From Nocardiopsis ansamitocini (GTDB lineage Bacteria; Actinomycetota; Actinomycetes; Streptosporangiales; Streptosporangiaceae): a stretch of DNA of 64,000 nucleotides. Every line of letters begins with the position of its first letter. The stretch's first letter is position 1. Location: the NCBI RefSeq assembly GCF_030268225.1, contig NZ_BSQG01000001.1:1167299-1231298 (forward strand). Direction: 5' to 3'. Under the pieces are notes generated by a model that was given only the letters and a program-made list of their open reading frames with translations, was not told where the DNA came from and did not search any database. The translations under genes were made by a program, and so were the position numbers. Positions 44,329 to 52,997 of this stretch are shown piece after piece.

Positions 44329-45735
44329 GTGAGCGACCTACCTTTTGGTTTCAGCATGCCGAACGATCCGGACGACGAGTCGGGGCGCCAGTCGGGCGGC
44401 TCCGACGCGGGTGCCGGCGGTCACGGCGGCCCAGGCGGTGACCTTCCCAACATGCCGCCCGGCGGATTCCCGTTCGGTGATCCGCAGCAGATGGCGCAGA
44501 TGCTGCGCCAGTTCGCCGACATGATGTCGGCACAGCCCCCGCAGGGATCCGGCCAGTCCGGCGGCTCGGGGAGCGGCATCAACTGGGATTCCGCCAAGAA
44601 CATCGCGCGCCACACCGTCTCCCAGCACGGTGACCCCAGCGTGGGTGCCGTCGACTACGCCCAGGTGCAGGAGGCGCTGCGCCTGGCGGACCTGTGGCTG
44701 AACGAGGCCACGGCACTGCCCTCGGGCGTGCACACGATGGAGGGCTGGAGCCGCTCGGAGTGGGTCGAGAAGACCATGCCGACCTGGTCGCAGTTGTGCG
44801 AGCCGTTGACCGGACGCATCGTCGAATCCATGGGGCAGACCCTGCCCGAGGAGATGAGCGCGATGGCCGGCCCCCTGCTGGGCATGATCCGCCAGATGGG
44901 CGGCATGCTGGTGGGCCAACAGGCGGGGCAGGCGATCGGTGAGCTCGCTCGCGAGGTCATCGGCTCGACCGATGTGGGCCTGCCGCTCGCCGGCGAGGGG
45001 CGTGCGGCGCTGCTCCCCGAAGGGGTGCGCAACTTCGGCGAGGGCCTGAACATCCCCTTGGAGGAGGTTCGCCTGTACCTCGCGGCGCGCGAGGTCGCCC
45101 ATCACCGGCTGTTCGGGCACGTCCCGTGGTTGCGGTCGCACGTGTTCAGCCTGGTCGAGGAGTATGCGCTCGGCATGTCCTTCGACATGAGCGGGCTGGA
45201 GGAGAAGCTCGGCCGGATCGACATCAACAACCCGGAGGCGATCCAGGAGGCACTGTCGGGGGACGAGGGCCAAGGGCTGTTCCAGACCCAGGACACACCG
45301 CGGCAGAAGGCTTCGCTTGCTCGTTTGGAGACGGCGTTGGCCCTGATCGAGGGCTGGGTGTCCACGGTGGTGGACGCAGCCGTGACCGAACGGCTGCCAC
45401 AGTCCTCGGCCCTGAGCGAGGCCCTGCGCCGCAAGCGTGCGTCGGGTGGCCCGGCCGAGCACACCTTCGCCACTCTGGTGGGTCTGGAACTGCGGCCACG
45501 GCGCCTCCGGGAGGCAGCAGCCCTGTGGACTGCGCTGGTCGAGGCGCGCGGCATCGACGGCCGTGACGCAGTGTGGGAGCACCCCGACCTGATGCCCTCG
45601 GGCTCCGACCTGGACGACCCCGCCGGGTTCGTGAACGGCCAGGGTGCCGCTGACGACCTCGACATCTCCCAGTTCACTCAGGAGAGGCCGGACGACGGTG
45701 GGTCCGAGGAACGCGGCGACGAGGGCGGCCGGTGA
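44329..45735 (+). CDS. Zinc-dependent metalloprotease-like protein
   Basis: The 468-residue protein starts at GTG 44329 behind GAGG. A Gly/Gln/Pro-rich N-terminus runs to about residue 90. LYLAAREVAHHRLFGHVPWL holds the non-classical zincin motif of the family that includes Rv3195, once called F420-biosynthesis-associated. The LEGWVSTVVDAAVTERLP and GLELRPRRLREAAALW segments are conserved. The substrate is unknown. Confidence 0.85.
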   Translation: MSDLPFGFSMPNDPDDESGRQSGGSDAGAGGHGGPGGDLPNMPPGGFPFGDPQQMAQMLRQFADMMSAQPPQGSGQSGGSGSGINWDSAKNIARHTVSQHGDPSVGAVDYAQVQEALRLADLWLNEATALPSGVHTMEGWSRSEWVEKTMPTWSQLCEPLTGRIVESMGQTLPEEMSAMAGPLLGMIRQMGGMLVGQQAGQAIGELAREVIGSTDVGLPLAGEGRAALLPEGVRNFGEGLNIPLEEVRLYLAAREVAHHRLFGHVPWLRSHVFSLVEEYALGMSFDMSGLEEKLGRIDINNPEAIQEALSGDEGQGLFQTQDTPRQKASLARLETALALIEGWVSTVVDAAVTERLPQSSALSEALRRKRASGGPAEHTFATLVGLELRPRRLREAAALWTALVEARGIDGRDAVWEHPDLMPSGSDLDDPAGFVNGQGAADDLDISQFTQERPDDGGSEERGDEGGR

Positions 45736-46295
45736 ACCAGCTGTTCCTGGACGCCAGATCCGTGCTGGACTCCTGGCGTGCGCCCGACGCACGCCAGGAG
45801 GAGCTGCGGGTGGAGTACTTGGCCCACCTGGAGCGCCACCCCGACGCGATGTCGCGATCGTGCCTGCCCGGCCACCTCACGGCGAGCGCCGCCCTGTTGG
45901 ACGCCGACGGTGAGCGCACGGCCCTGACCCTGCACGCCAAGCTCAAGATGTGGCTGCAGCTGGGCGGTCACTGCGAGGAGGCCGACTCCTCCCTGGCCGG
46001 GGCCGCGCTGCGCGAGGCCGTGGAGGAGTCCGGCGTCGCGGGGGTTCGGCTGCTGCCGGTCCCCGTGCGGCTGGACCGGCACGCGGTGCCGTGCGGTGGC
46101 GGGTCCTGGCACCTGGACGTCCAGTACGCCGCGGTGGCCCCGCCCGACGCGCCCCTGGTCATCGACTCCGCCGAGTCCGACGACCTGCGATGGTTCCCCA
46201 TCGGGGAACTGCCCGATTCGGCGGACTCCGCCTGTCGTGCCCTGGTCGCGGCGGCTGCGGCGAGGGTACGCGCCGAAACCGCCGCCCCCCGCTAG
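45732..46295 (+). CDS. NUDIX hydrolase
   Basis: The 187-residue protein has a Nudix box starting LQLGGHCEEADSSLAGAAL and continuing REAVEESGV near residue 75-100. The spacing is one residue longer than the textbook consensus, as is common in actinobacterial members. Its GTG overlaps the metalloprotease stop (GTGA). The last four bases (CTAG) are shared with the stop codon of the convergent DUF523 gene. The substrate is unknown. Confidence 0.88.
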   Translation: MNQLFLDARSVLDSWRAPDARQEELRVEYLAHLERHPDAMSRSCLPGHLTASAALLDADGERTALTLHAKLKMWLQLGGHCEEADSSLAGAALREAVEESGVAGVRLLPVPVRLDRHAVPCGGGSWHLDVQYAAVAPPDAPLVIDSAESDDLRWFPIGELPDSADSACRALVAAAAARVRAETAAPR

Positions 46296-47272
46296 GCGGG
46301 GATGACCGTGTTGCGCAGTGAGAGCTCATCGGGGTAGGGCGCCAGGTAGGTCTGCTCGCGTGCCCATACGACGCGCTCTGCGGCGCAGTGGTGGCGCAGC
46401 AGATGGATGGGCACACTCAACGGCAGGTGACCCGCCCGGTAGCCCCTGATGGCCTCCAGGATGTCGTGACGGCGCACGTCGTCCAGCCGTGGGCCCACCA
46501 TGCCGAGGACGTGCTGCAGGACGTTGACGTGTTTTCCCGGGCTGGCCTTGTGCTCCATTGCCGCGACGAACGCCTGGGTGTAGTCGGCCTCGATGCGCTC
46601 GGGGTCGTCGGTGCCTGCCTTGGCGACGATACGGCCCGTACGGCGATAGCCGTCGGGTTGGTGCGCCATCAGCTGGAACTTGTGCCGCGAGTGGAATGCG
46701 ATCAGGTCGCGGGGGCGCCAGCCCTCGGCGAACAGGGCGCGCAACCGGGCGCGGGCGAAGACCCGTTCCACGAAATGCTCGCGCAGGCCGGGGTCGGAGA
46801 GGCGGCCCTGTTCCTCCACGGGGAGTTCGGGGCACAGTTCGGTGAGACGGGCGGCGAAGACGCCGCGGCCCTTTCCTTCGACACGGCGGGTGTCCTCGAA
46901 CACCGGCATCCCGAAGAGTCCGCAGCTCGGCGAGCGGTTCTTCAGGACGTAACCGTCGAGTTCGCGGAGGCTGCGGAGGTGGCGGTCGGCGACGGCGGCG
47001 AGGGCATCGGTGTGATCGGTCCCGCTCTTGGTTGCGACGGCCCGGGGCCCGATGTCGGAATTCTCCAGTCGCAGGGTCTCCCGGGGCGTGCCCAGTCCGA
47101 TCTCGGCCTCGGGACAGACCGGCTTCCAGTCGACGAAGGGGTCGAGGGTGTCGGTGAGGAAACGGTGTCGGGAGTGCCCGCCGTTGTAGCGGACAGGAGC
47201 GCCCAGGAGGCAGCTCGACACACCGATCCGGGGGCGCGCGTCCAGCGGGCGTTCCAGCGGCAGGATGGTCAT
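46292..47272 (-). CDS. DUF523/DUF1722 protein (YbgA-like)
   Basis: The 326-residue protein has an N-terminal DUF523 domain (RIGVSSCLLGAPVRYNGGHS, KNRSPSCG with paired cysteines) and a C-terminal DUF1722 domain (FHSRHKFQLMAHQPDGYR, HVLGMVGPRLDD). YbgA-type proteins are regularly encoded next to photolyase genes, as here; a DNA-damage or tRNA-thiolation role has been suggested. ATG 47272 was chosen; TTG 47305 is possible. Confidence 0.9.
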   Translation of the reverse strand: MTILPLERPLDARPRIGVSSCLLGAPVRYNGGHSRHRFLTDTLDPFVDWKPVCPEAEIGLGTPRETLRLENSDIGPRAVATKSGTDHTDALAAVADRHLRSLRELDGYVLKNRSPSCGLFGMPVFEDTRRVEGKGRGVFAARLTELCPELPVEEQGRLSDPGLREHFVERVFARARLRALFAEGWRPRDLIAFHSRHKFQLMAHQPDGYRRTGRIVAKAGTDDPERIEADYTQAFVAAMEHKASPGKHVNVLQHVLGMVGPRLDDVRRHDILEAIRGYRAGHLPLSVPIHLLRHHCAAERVVWAREQTYLAPYPDELSLRNTVIPA

Positions 47273-47435
47273 ATCGGGGCTGGTACCCGTGTCGGTGACG
47301 GCCAATCGCGTGGAAGCCGACGACAGTTTTCCACAGGCGGGAGATTTTCGCGGCGAAGCGGCGCGGGGACCTGTTCACTGGAATGTGCACGATGCGGACG
47401 TCCTTTGCCGCAGATATCGATACCGAGGAGACAGT

Positions 47436-48749
47436 GTGTCCACGATCGTGGTGTTGTTCACCCGGGACCTGCGGTTGCACGACCACCCAGCGCTGCATTC
47501 GGCCCTGTCCGAGGGGCACCGAGTGGTTCCGTTGTTCGTCCTCGACCCCGCCGTGCTGGCCGGTGCCGCGCGCAACAGGATCGGCTACCTGGTGGAAGCC
47601 CTCGCCGACCTGCGCGAGGCGCTGCGCGAACGCGGCGGGGACCTGGTGGTCCGCAAGGGCGACACCGTCACCGAGACCATGCGGGTGGTCACCGAGGCGC
47701 AGGCCGATTCGGTGCATTACAGCCACGATGTGAGCGCGTTCGCGACCGCGCGCTCGCGCCGGTTGGACGCCGCGGCCCGAGGTGCCGGCGTGCGCACCCG
47801 GTCGTTTCCAGGGGTGTGCGTGGTACCGCCAGGGGAGGTGCGCCCCACGGGCGGTGACCACTACCGGGTGTTCACCCCGTTCTGGCGGGCCTGGGAGGCG
47901 GTGCAATGGCGACAGGCCCACCCGGCGCCCACCCGAGTCGCCATTGCGGAGACGGTCCCGGTGGGCCGGCTCCCCGAAGCGGATCTCGCCGACCGGTGGG
48001 GGGTCGGTTCCCTCTCCCCCGACCGTGGCCGCGGTGGGGAGACGATCGCACGCGAAGCGGTCCGCGCCTGGCTTGCCTCCGGTTTGGAGAGTTATCCGCA
48101 GATGCACGACGACCTCGCGGCCGACAAGACCTCGCGTCTCAGCGCTCACCTGCGGTTCGGGTGTGTCTCTCCTCTCGAACTCGCGCGGGTCGCCCGCGGC
48201 CGCCCAGGCGGTGACGAGTTCGTCCGTCAGCTGGCGTGGCGCGACTTCCACCACCAGGTCACCGCGGCCTTCCCCGACCTCAACCGGCGCGACTACCGCC
48301 CCCGGGACACCCCATGGCGTGACGACCCAACCGGTTTCGCCGCCTGGTGTGAGGGCCGTACCGGCATCCCGGTGGTGGACGCGGGGATGCGGCAGCTGAT
48401 CCAGGAGGGGTTCATGCACAACCGGGCCCGGATGATCACGTCAGTGTTTTTGACCCGAAAACTGCTCGTGCACTGGAAGGCGGGAGCAGATCACTTTCAT
48501 TCGCTCCTGGTCGACGGTGACATCGCCAACAACTACGGCAACTGGCAGTGGTCGGCGGGGACGGGCAACGACACCCGCCCGAACCGCCAGTTCAACCTCA
48601 TGCGCCAGGCAAAGCGCTTCGACCCGCAGGGCGAGTACGTGCGCCGGTACGTACCCGAGCTCGCCGGTGTCGCCGGTGCGGCGGTGCACAGTCCCTGGAA
48701 GCCCGAGGTGGAGTCCGAGGGTTATCAGTTGCCGCTTCTGGAGTTGTGA
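47436..48749 (+). CDS. phr: Deoxyribodipyrimidine photolyase
   Basis: The 437-residue flavoprotein repairs cyclobutane pyrimidine dimers with blue light. GTG 47436 is preceded five bases upstream by GAGGAG. The antenna domain (VVLFTRDLRLHDHPALHSAL) is followed by the FAD domain with KTSRLSAHLRFGCVSP, WRDFHHQV and DGDIANNYGNWQWSAGTGND near residue 363-382. RQFNLMRQAKRFDPQGEYVR follows. These are class I CPD photolyase features. It is divergent from the DUF523/DUF1722 gene. Confidence 0.94.
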   Translation: MSTIVVLFTRDLRLHDHPALHSALSEGHRVVPLFVLDPAVLAGAARNRIGYLVEALADLREALRERGGDLVVRKGDTVTETMRVVTEAQADSVHYSHDVSAFATARSRRLDAAARGAGVRTRSFPGVCVVPPGEVRPTGGDHYRVFTPFWRAWEAVQWRQAHPAPTRVAIAETVPVGRLPEADLADRWGVGSLSPDRGRGGETIAREAVRAWLASGLESYPQMHDDLAADKTSRLSAHLRFGCVSPLELARVARGRPGGDEFVRQLAWRDFHHQVTAAFPDLNRRDYRPRDTPWRDDPTGFAAWCEGRTGIPVVDAGMRQLIQEGFMHNRARMITSVFLTRKLLVHWKAGADHFHSLLVDGDIANNYGNWQWSAGTGNDTRPNRQFNLMRQAKRFDPQGEYVRRYVPELAGVAGAAVHSPWKPEVESEGYQLPLLEL

Positions 48750-48819
48750 GCGGCCGGTGCCCGGGCTGACCACACGCATCGCGCCCGCGCCGGTGCTCCG
48801 ATCGGGACGGCTCCCCGTC

Positions 48820-49362
48820 CTACTCCTCCTCTGCCTCCAAGGTGTCGGGATCACCCGCGCTCAACCGGGGCGCGGCGGAGACCCCTTCGAGGTAGCCCCG
48901 GGCCCGTTCGGTACGGGGGTACCGGTTGGCGAGTTCCCAGAACTCCCGACCGTGGCCAGGCACGATGAGGTGGACGAGTTCATGGATCAGAACGTAGTCC
49001 ACCACCCAGCCAGGCATTCCGGAGAGGCGTCGGGAGAGCCGAATCGATCCGTCCTCAGGAGTGCAGGACCCCCAGCGGGTGTTCTGGTTGTCCACCCACT
49101 TGACACTGGCCGGCTCGACGATCCCTCCGAGATAGCGCTCGGAAAGTTCGACCGCCCGGGCTTGGAGCGCGTCGTCGCTTGGGCGGCGACGCTCCTCACG
49201 GGCCTGAAGCCGTTCCAGCATGCGGTCCACCCAGCGCTTCTCTTCTGCGCGGGAGAAACTCGCGGGAACGAGGACAACCGTCTTGTCCCCGTCGCGATAG
49301 GCCGAGACGGTCCGCCGACGACGAGGACTCCGGCGCACCTCAACTCTTGGATTGGGCGGCAC
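48820..49362 (-). CDS. YgjP/SprT-like M48 metallopeptidase
   Basis: The 180-residue protein contains HELVHLIVPGHGREFW, an HExxH zinc motif with a downstream histidine. VDNQNTRWGSCTPEDGSIRLS precedes it, typical of the DUF45/YgjP family. GTG 49362 (VPPNPRVEVRRSPRRRR) was chosen; a TTG at 49389 lies in what looks like a -35 hexamer. The substrate is unknown. Confidence 0.85.
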   Translation of the reverse strand: MPPNPRVEVRRSPRRRRTVSAYRDGDKTVVLVPASFSRAEEKRWVDRMLERLQAREERRRPSDDALQARAVELSERYLGGIVEPASVKWVDNQNTRWGSCTPEDGSIRLSRRLSGMPGWVVDYVLIHELVHLIVPGHGREFWELANRYPRTERARGYLEGVSAAPRLSAGDPDTLEAEEE

Positions 49363-49608
49363 AATTTTAAGGTAGCTCAGAGTTGACAAGTGCCAAAGAG
49401 GGTGGATGAGAGTGTTTGTCGCGCAAAAAGCTCTATGTCGGCCCTACGTCCCTTGCCGCTCAATCGATCCAGCGCTCACATAGCCCCTGACCAGCAGAGA
49501 AAACAAACGTCCGCGAGTCCACATCCGGCCACGCAAACGCCGCGCCGAGCGGCAAACCGGGTGTTGGGCCGCCCCCGCACAGCCTCGCGTTATCACAGCG
49601 GCGACAAT

Positions 49609-50916
49609 ATGAGCGTGAGCGATCTGCCTCGACGCGCGTTCTCGCGCACAGCCAAACTGGCCTCTCTTCCTCTGAAGTACGCGGGCCGCAGTACGTTGGG
49701 CCTGGGACGCAGAATGAGCGGTCAGTCCGCCGACGATGTCAGCAGCGATATCCAGCGCCGCACCGCCGAGCACATTTTCGAGGTGCTCGGCGACCTCAAG
49801 GGCGGTGCGATGAAACTCGGACAGGCCCTCTCGGTGTTCGAGGCTGCCCTGCCCGAAGAGTTCGCCGAGCCCTACCGTGCCACCCTCACCAGGCTTCAGC
49901 AGGACGCACCGCCGATCCCCTCGGCGACCGTTCACCAGGTCCTGGCAACAAATCTGGGCAGTGACTGGCGCAACCTATTCACGTCCTTCGACGACTCCCC
50001 CGCCGCTGCGGCCTCCATCGGGCAGGTCCATCGGGCGGTGTGGTCGGACGGGCGGCCCGTAGCCGTCAAAGTGCAGTACCCCGGAGCGGGCAAGGCCCTG
50101 CTCACCGACTTTCACCAGCTTGCCCGGATCAGCAGGCTCTTCACGGTCGTCATGCCCGGCTTGGAGCTCAAACCGCTGCTCGCCGAGCTCAAGGACCGCA
50201 TCATCGAAGAGCTGGACTACGGGTTGGAAGCGGATGCGCAGCAGGGGTTCTTCGATGCCTACGTCGACCATCCCGACTTCGCGATCCCGGGGGTCGTCGC
50301 CGGGCACGAGCAGGTGCTGATCAGCGAATGGCTGACCGGACGGCCCCTGTCGGAAATCATCACGGAGGGTTCTCAGGCCGAGCGTGACCGCGCGGGGCTG
50401 CTCTATATCCGGTTCCTGTTGTCGGGCCCTGAACTCGCCGGGCTCCTCCACGCCGACCCCCATCCCGGAAATTTCCGAATCCTGCCCGACGGACGCTTGG
50501 CCATCCTGGACTTCGGTGCCGTGAATCGACTGCCCGACGGTTTCCCCACGGCTTTCGGCCGGCTCATCCAGATCGGGCTGCGCGGTGATGCCGACAGCGT
50601 GCGCCAGAGCCTGGTGGAGGAAGGGTTTCTGCGCCCCGACTCCGAACTGGACCCACAACAGCTTCTGGACTTTCTTCTTCCCAGCGCCGAACCAGCGCGG
50701 CACGAACGTTTCGCCTTCAACCGGGACTGGCTGAGAGAAGAGGCCCAACGCCTCTTCGATCATTCGGGCGGGGTCGTCAAGGACTTGAACCTACCGCCGT
50801 CCTACATGCTTATTCATCGGGTGATCATGGCGGCTACCGGTGTGCTGTGCCAGTTGGAGGCCGATGTCCCCGTCCGCGGGGAGGTGGCCTCCTGGGTTCC
50901 CGGTTTCACCGACTGA
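49609..50916 (+). CDS. ABC1/UbiB/AarF-family kinase-like protein
   Basis: The 435-residue protein has the UbiB KxGQ-type motif LKGGAMKLGQALS, the Ala-rich loop AAASIGQVHRAVW, the ATP lysine in VAVKVQYPG, LLHADPHPGNF and the DFG sequence LDFGAVNRL. The family is linked to isoprenoid lipid metabolism. The start is ATG 49609; a longer upstream frame to 49390 lacks a domain. The gene before whiB7 in mycobacteria is the same. Confidence 0.88.
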   Translation: MSVSDLPRRAFSRTAKLASLPLKYAGRSTLGLGRRMSGQSADDVSSDIQRRTAEHIFEVLGDLKGGAMKLGQALSVFEAALPEEFAEPYRATLTRLQQDAPPIPSATVHQVLATNLGSDWRNLFTSFDDSPAAAASIGQVHRAVWSDGRPVAVKVQYPGAGKALLTDFHQLARISRLFTVVMPGLELKPLLAELKDRIIEELDYGLEADAQQGFFDAYVDHPDFAIPGVVAGHEQVLISEWLTGRPLSEIITEGSQAERDRAGLLYIRFLLSGPELAGLLHADPHPGNFRILPDGRLAILDFGAVNRLPDGFPTAFGRLIQIGLRGDADSVRQSLVEEGFLRPDSELDPQQLLDFLLPSAEPARHERFAFNRDWLREEAQRLFDHSGGVVKDLNLPPSYMLIHRVIMAATGVLCQLEADVPVRGEVASWVPGFTD

Positions 50917-50930
50917 GCACTGAAAACGGG

Positions 50931-50962
50931 GCCGGCCCCCGGTGTGACCACCAGGGGCCGGC
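50931..50962 (+). terminator. Terminator of the ABC1 kinase gene
   Basis: A nine-base outer stem (GCCGGCCCC/GGGGCCGGC) with an inner GGTG/CACC pair lies 15 bases after the stop. Confidence 0.85.
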
Positions 50963-50990
50963 AACAGCCTGCGAGAAGGGCTTAGCACCG

Positions 50991-51152
50991 TCAACACATC
51001 CGGGATATTCGCATTTCCATGAGTGCGTTTTCGACACGGCGCTGCTCACGCAGCTGCGCCCGGAGCTGTCGCGCGGAGAGGCGATGTTGCTGGCGCTCCC
51101 GCTTGACGTCAACGGTCTTCTGCAGGTTGATGAGTTCCTGAATGAGCATCAT
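50991..51152 (-). CDS. Candidate 53-residue charged small protein downstream of whiB7
   Basis: A frame starting at tandem ATG codons (51152 and 51149) with AAGGA seven bases upstream encodes a Gln/Arg/Leu-rich helix, including LINLQKTVDVKRERQQHRLS and LRAQLREQRRVENALMEMRI. It is 75 bases past whiB7 on the same strand, so it may be co-transcribed. The regular charge spacing suggests a coiled coil. No homologue is recognised. Confidence 0.4.
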   Translation of the reverse strand: MMLIQELINLQKTVDVKRERQQHRLSARQLRAQLREQRRVENALMEMRISRMC

Positions 51153-51227
51153 GTCCGGTTCCTTACACAGCTGAGAAGTTCTTGTCGGGCCAGCAGACGG
51201 CTTGGCCCGGGTGCCGAGCGTGCTGGA

Positions 51228-51506
51228 TTACGCCGCGACCGGTTCGACGTTCTTTCGAGGACGCCCACGTGGGCGCTTGCGCGCGACGACCTGGCCGGCG
51301 ACGAGCAATTCGCCTCCCCAGACCCCCCACGGCTCATGCCGGTCGAGGGCGTCCGCCAAGCAGCGGGCTCGGACCGGGCAGTCCGCGCAAAGAGCTTTGG
51401 CTGCCTCGACGTCCGCCGGAGCCTCGGCGAAGAAGAGGTCGGGCTGGGGCCGACACGGGATCGCGGCCTCGTCCAGCCACGGGGTCTCCAGGACCGACGC
51501 AAGCAT
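51228..51506 (-). CDS. whiB7: WhiB7/WblC antibiotic-response regulator
   Basis: The 92-residue protein starts at ATG 51506 behind AGGGAGG. Cluster ligands are Cys18, Cys40, Cys43 and Cys49; the turn GVWGGE and the AT-hook RGRPRK complete the WhiB7 signature. WhiB7 binds the housekeeping sigma factor and AT-rich DNA upstream of -35 to turn on intrinsic resistance genes. A long leader with a 74-codon upstream ORF and a terminator precedes it. Confidence 0.95.
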   Translation of the reverse strand: MLASVLETPWLDEAAIPCRPQPDLFFAEAPADVEAAKALCADCPVRARCLADALDRHEPWGVWGGELLVAGQVVARKRPRGRPRKNVEPVAA

Positions 51507-51615
51507 CGGTGTCCTCCCTGATTCTTTGGTGATCAACGCGGTAGGCGACAACGACTGCCGAATCTCTCGATCCGACTTCAGGGACCTTGACCTGCGAGAA
51601 GCCTCATGACCGGGG

Positions 51616-51635
51616 TCTCCTGCAAGGGCAGGAGA
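51616..51635 (-). promoter_or_regulatory. Second hairpin in the whiB7 leader
   Basis: An eight-base stem (TCTCCTGC/GCAGGAGA) with a four-base loop lies just downstream of the attenuator. It could take part in an alternative fold. Confidence 0.4.
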
Positions 51636-51649
51636 GATCGGATGAGACA

Positions 51650-51688
51650 CCAAAATGGCCGCGGCCCCACAAGTGGGGATCCGCGGCC
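51650..51688 (-). terminator. Attenuator terminator in the whiB7 leader
   Basis: On the minus strand an eight-base stem GGCCGCGG/CCGCGGCC encloses an inner CCCCAC/GTGGGG stem and is followed by ATTTT. It is upstream of whiB7 and downstream of the upstream ORF, the position expected of a transcription attenuator. Confidence 0.75.
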
Positions 51689-51715
51689 ACGGGAGGACTA
51701 CCCGGCCTTTATGGA

Positions 51716-51940
51716 CTAGACCGGACTACTCCGTGGACACTTCTTCCCCACCGCACCGTCAAGGTGCTGGGTTTCTGCGATCTGGGCTCCGCTACGGCGG
51801 TGGCGTGACAGCGACGCCGGCCCGCCTGGCTCGCTGGAACCGGCAGGATTGCCGAGGACATAGGACATGCCCGTGCGCTTACCACCGACAGAGCCCCAGG
51901 CATCCGTGAACGAGCCGAATTGGTTGATCAACGTGTTCAT
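51716..51940 (-). CDS. Upstream ORF in the whiB7 leader
   Basis: The 74-codon frame starts at ATG 51940, 13 bases after AGGAGG, and opens MNTLINQFGSFTDAWGSVGG; it continues KRTGMSYVLGN. It stops 27 bases before the attenuator stem. Upstream ORFs before whiB7 sense ribosome stalling by antibiotics in mycobacteria; this one is longer and has no sequence I can match from memory. Confidence 0.6.
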   Translation of the reverse strand: MNTLINQFGSFTDAWGSVGGKRTGMSYVLGNPAGSSEPGGPASLSRHRRSGAQIAETQHLDGAVGKKCPRSSPV

Positions 51941-52009
51941 TGGATCGGGACACCTCCTGTCGTGGCTTGGCCGCCGGGATCTTCTCCCGTGGCATGCGCG
52001 AACTTGATG

Positions 52010-52038
52010 ACGATAAGACTAAACGGGTTCACGGAAAA
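52010..52038 (-). promoter_or_regulatory. Promoter of whiB7
   Basis: TTTTCC and TATCGT are spaced 17 bases on the minus strand. An AT-rich tract (52039-52056) lies just upstream of the -35, as expected for a WhiB7-dependent autoregulated promoter. The leader would be about 500 bases. Confidence 0.55.
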
Positions 52039-52088
52039 TCAGCAACATATTTTTGACCTGCGATTTTGGCCGAGTCCGGCCGCGGGGC

Positions 52089-52997
52089 TCACCCTGTTCC
52101 AGTCGTTCCGGGGCTCTCGTCCACGACGCGGATGAGCCCTTCCTGGACGACCGAGCAGACCAGTTCCCCGGACTGGGTGAAGACCAACCCCCGCGCCAGA
52201 CCACGGGCCCCACCGGAGACCGGAGTCTCCTGGGCGTAGAGCAGCCACTCGTCGGCACGGAACGGACGATGGAACCACATGGCGTGGTCGAGACTGGCCA
52301 TCGAGATACCCGAGAAGGAACGCCCGTGCGCAAGCAGGACGGTGTCCAGAAGAGTCATGTCAGAGGCATAGGTCATCAGGCACACGTGCAACAGCGGGTC
52401 CTCCGGCAGTTTGCCGTCGGCCTTGAGCCAGACCAGGTTGTCGGTGGTGCTCAGCGACGGGTTGCGCTCGGCCTCGAAGGAGAGCGCGCCGACCGGACGG
52501 ATCTCGATGGGGTGCCAGGAGGCGAATCGGGGGACCTTGCCGAAGGCGGTGAACAACCGCTCACGCATGCTGGGGAGTTCGTCGGGCGCGGGGACCTCGG
52601 GCATCGCGCCCTGGTGCGTCAGCCCTGGCTCCGAATGATGGAAGGAGGCCGACAGGGTGAAGATCGCCTTGCCGTGCTGGATGGCCGTGACCCGGCGAGT
52701 GGTGAAGGAACGGCCGTCGCGCACCCGGTCCACCTGGTAGACGATCGGTACGGATGGATCTCCGGGGCGTATGAAGTAGGCGTGCAGCGAGTGCACCGCC
52801 CGGTCCACGGGGACGGTGCGTCCGGCGGCGACCAGCGCCTGTCCGGCGACCTGCCCGCCGAAGATGCGTTGCGGCCCCCCGTCCGGGCTGCGCCCGCGGA
52901 AGATGTTGACCTCGATTTGTTCGAGGTTGAGGATGTCCAACAACCCCTGAAGTGTCTGGCCGGGCTCGTCCCCGGCCCGTGCTTCCTGCTCGCTCAT
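52089..52997 (-). CDS. tesB: Acyl-CoA thioesterase II
   Basis: The 302-residue protein has a double hot-dog fold. VNIFRGRSPDGGPQRIFGGQ and VAGQALVAAGRTV mark the first half, and SLDHAMWFHRPFRADEWLLY the second, containing the conserved His-Ala-Met. It releases fatty acid from acyl-CoA. The ATG overlaps the uvrD2 stop (ATGA), so the two are coupled. Confidence 0.94.
   Translation of the reverse strand: MSEQEARAGDEPGQTLQGLLDILNLEQIEVNIFRGRSPDGGPQRIFGGQVAGQALVAAGRTVPVDRAVHSLHAYFIRPGDPSVPIVYQVDRVRDGRSFTTRRVTAIQHGKAIFTLSASFHHSEPGLTHQGAMPEVPAPDELPSMRERLFTAFGKVPRFASWHPIEIRPVGALSFEAERNPSLSTTDNLVWLKADGKLPEDPLLHVCLMTYASDMTLLDTVLLAHGRSFSGISMASLDHAMWFHRPFRADEWLLYAQETPVSGGARGLARGLVFTQSGELVCSVVQEGLIRVVDESPGTTGTG

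Noticed and set aside
51712-51723. dre-like sequence at the end of the whiB7 upstream ORF
   Set aside because: It has two mismatches to the dre core and lies inside the upstream ORF stop region, so chance is likely.
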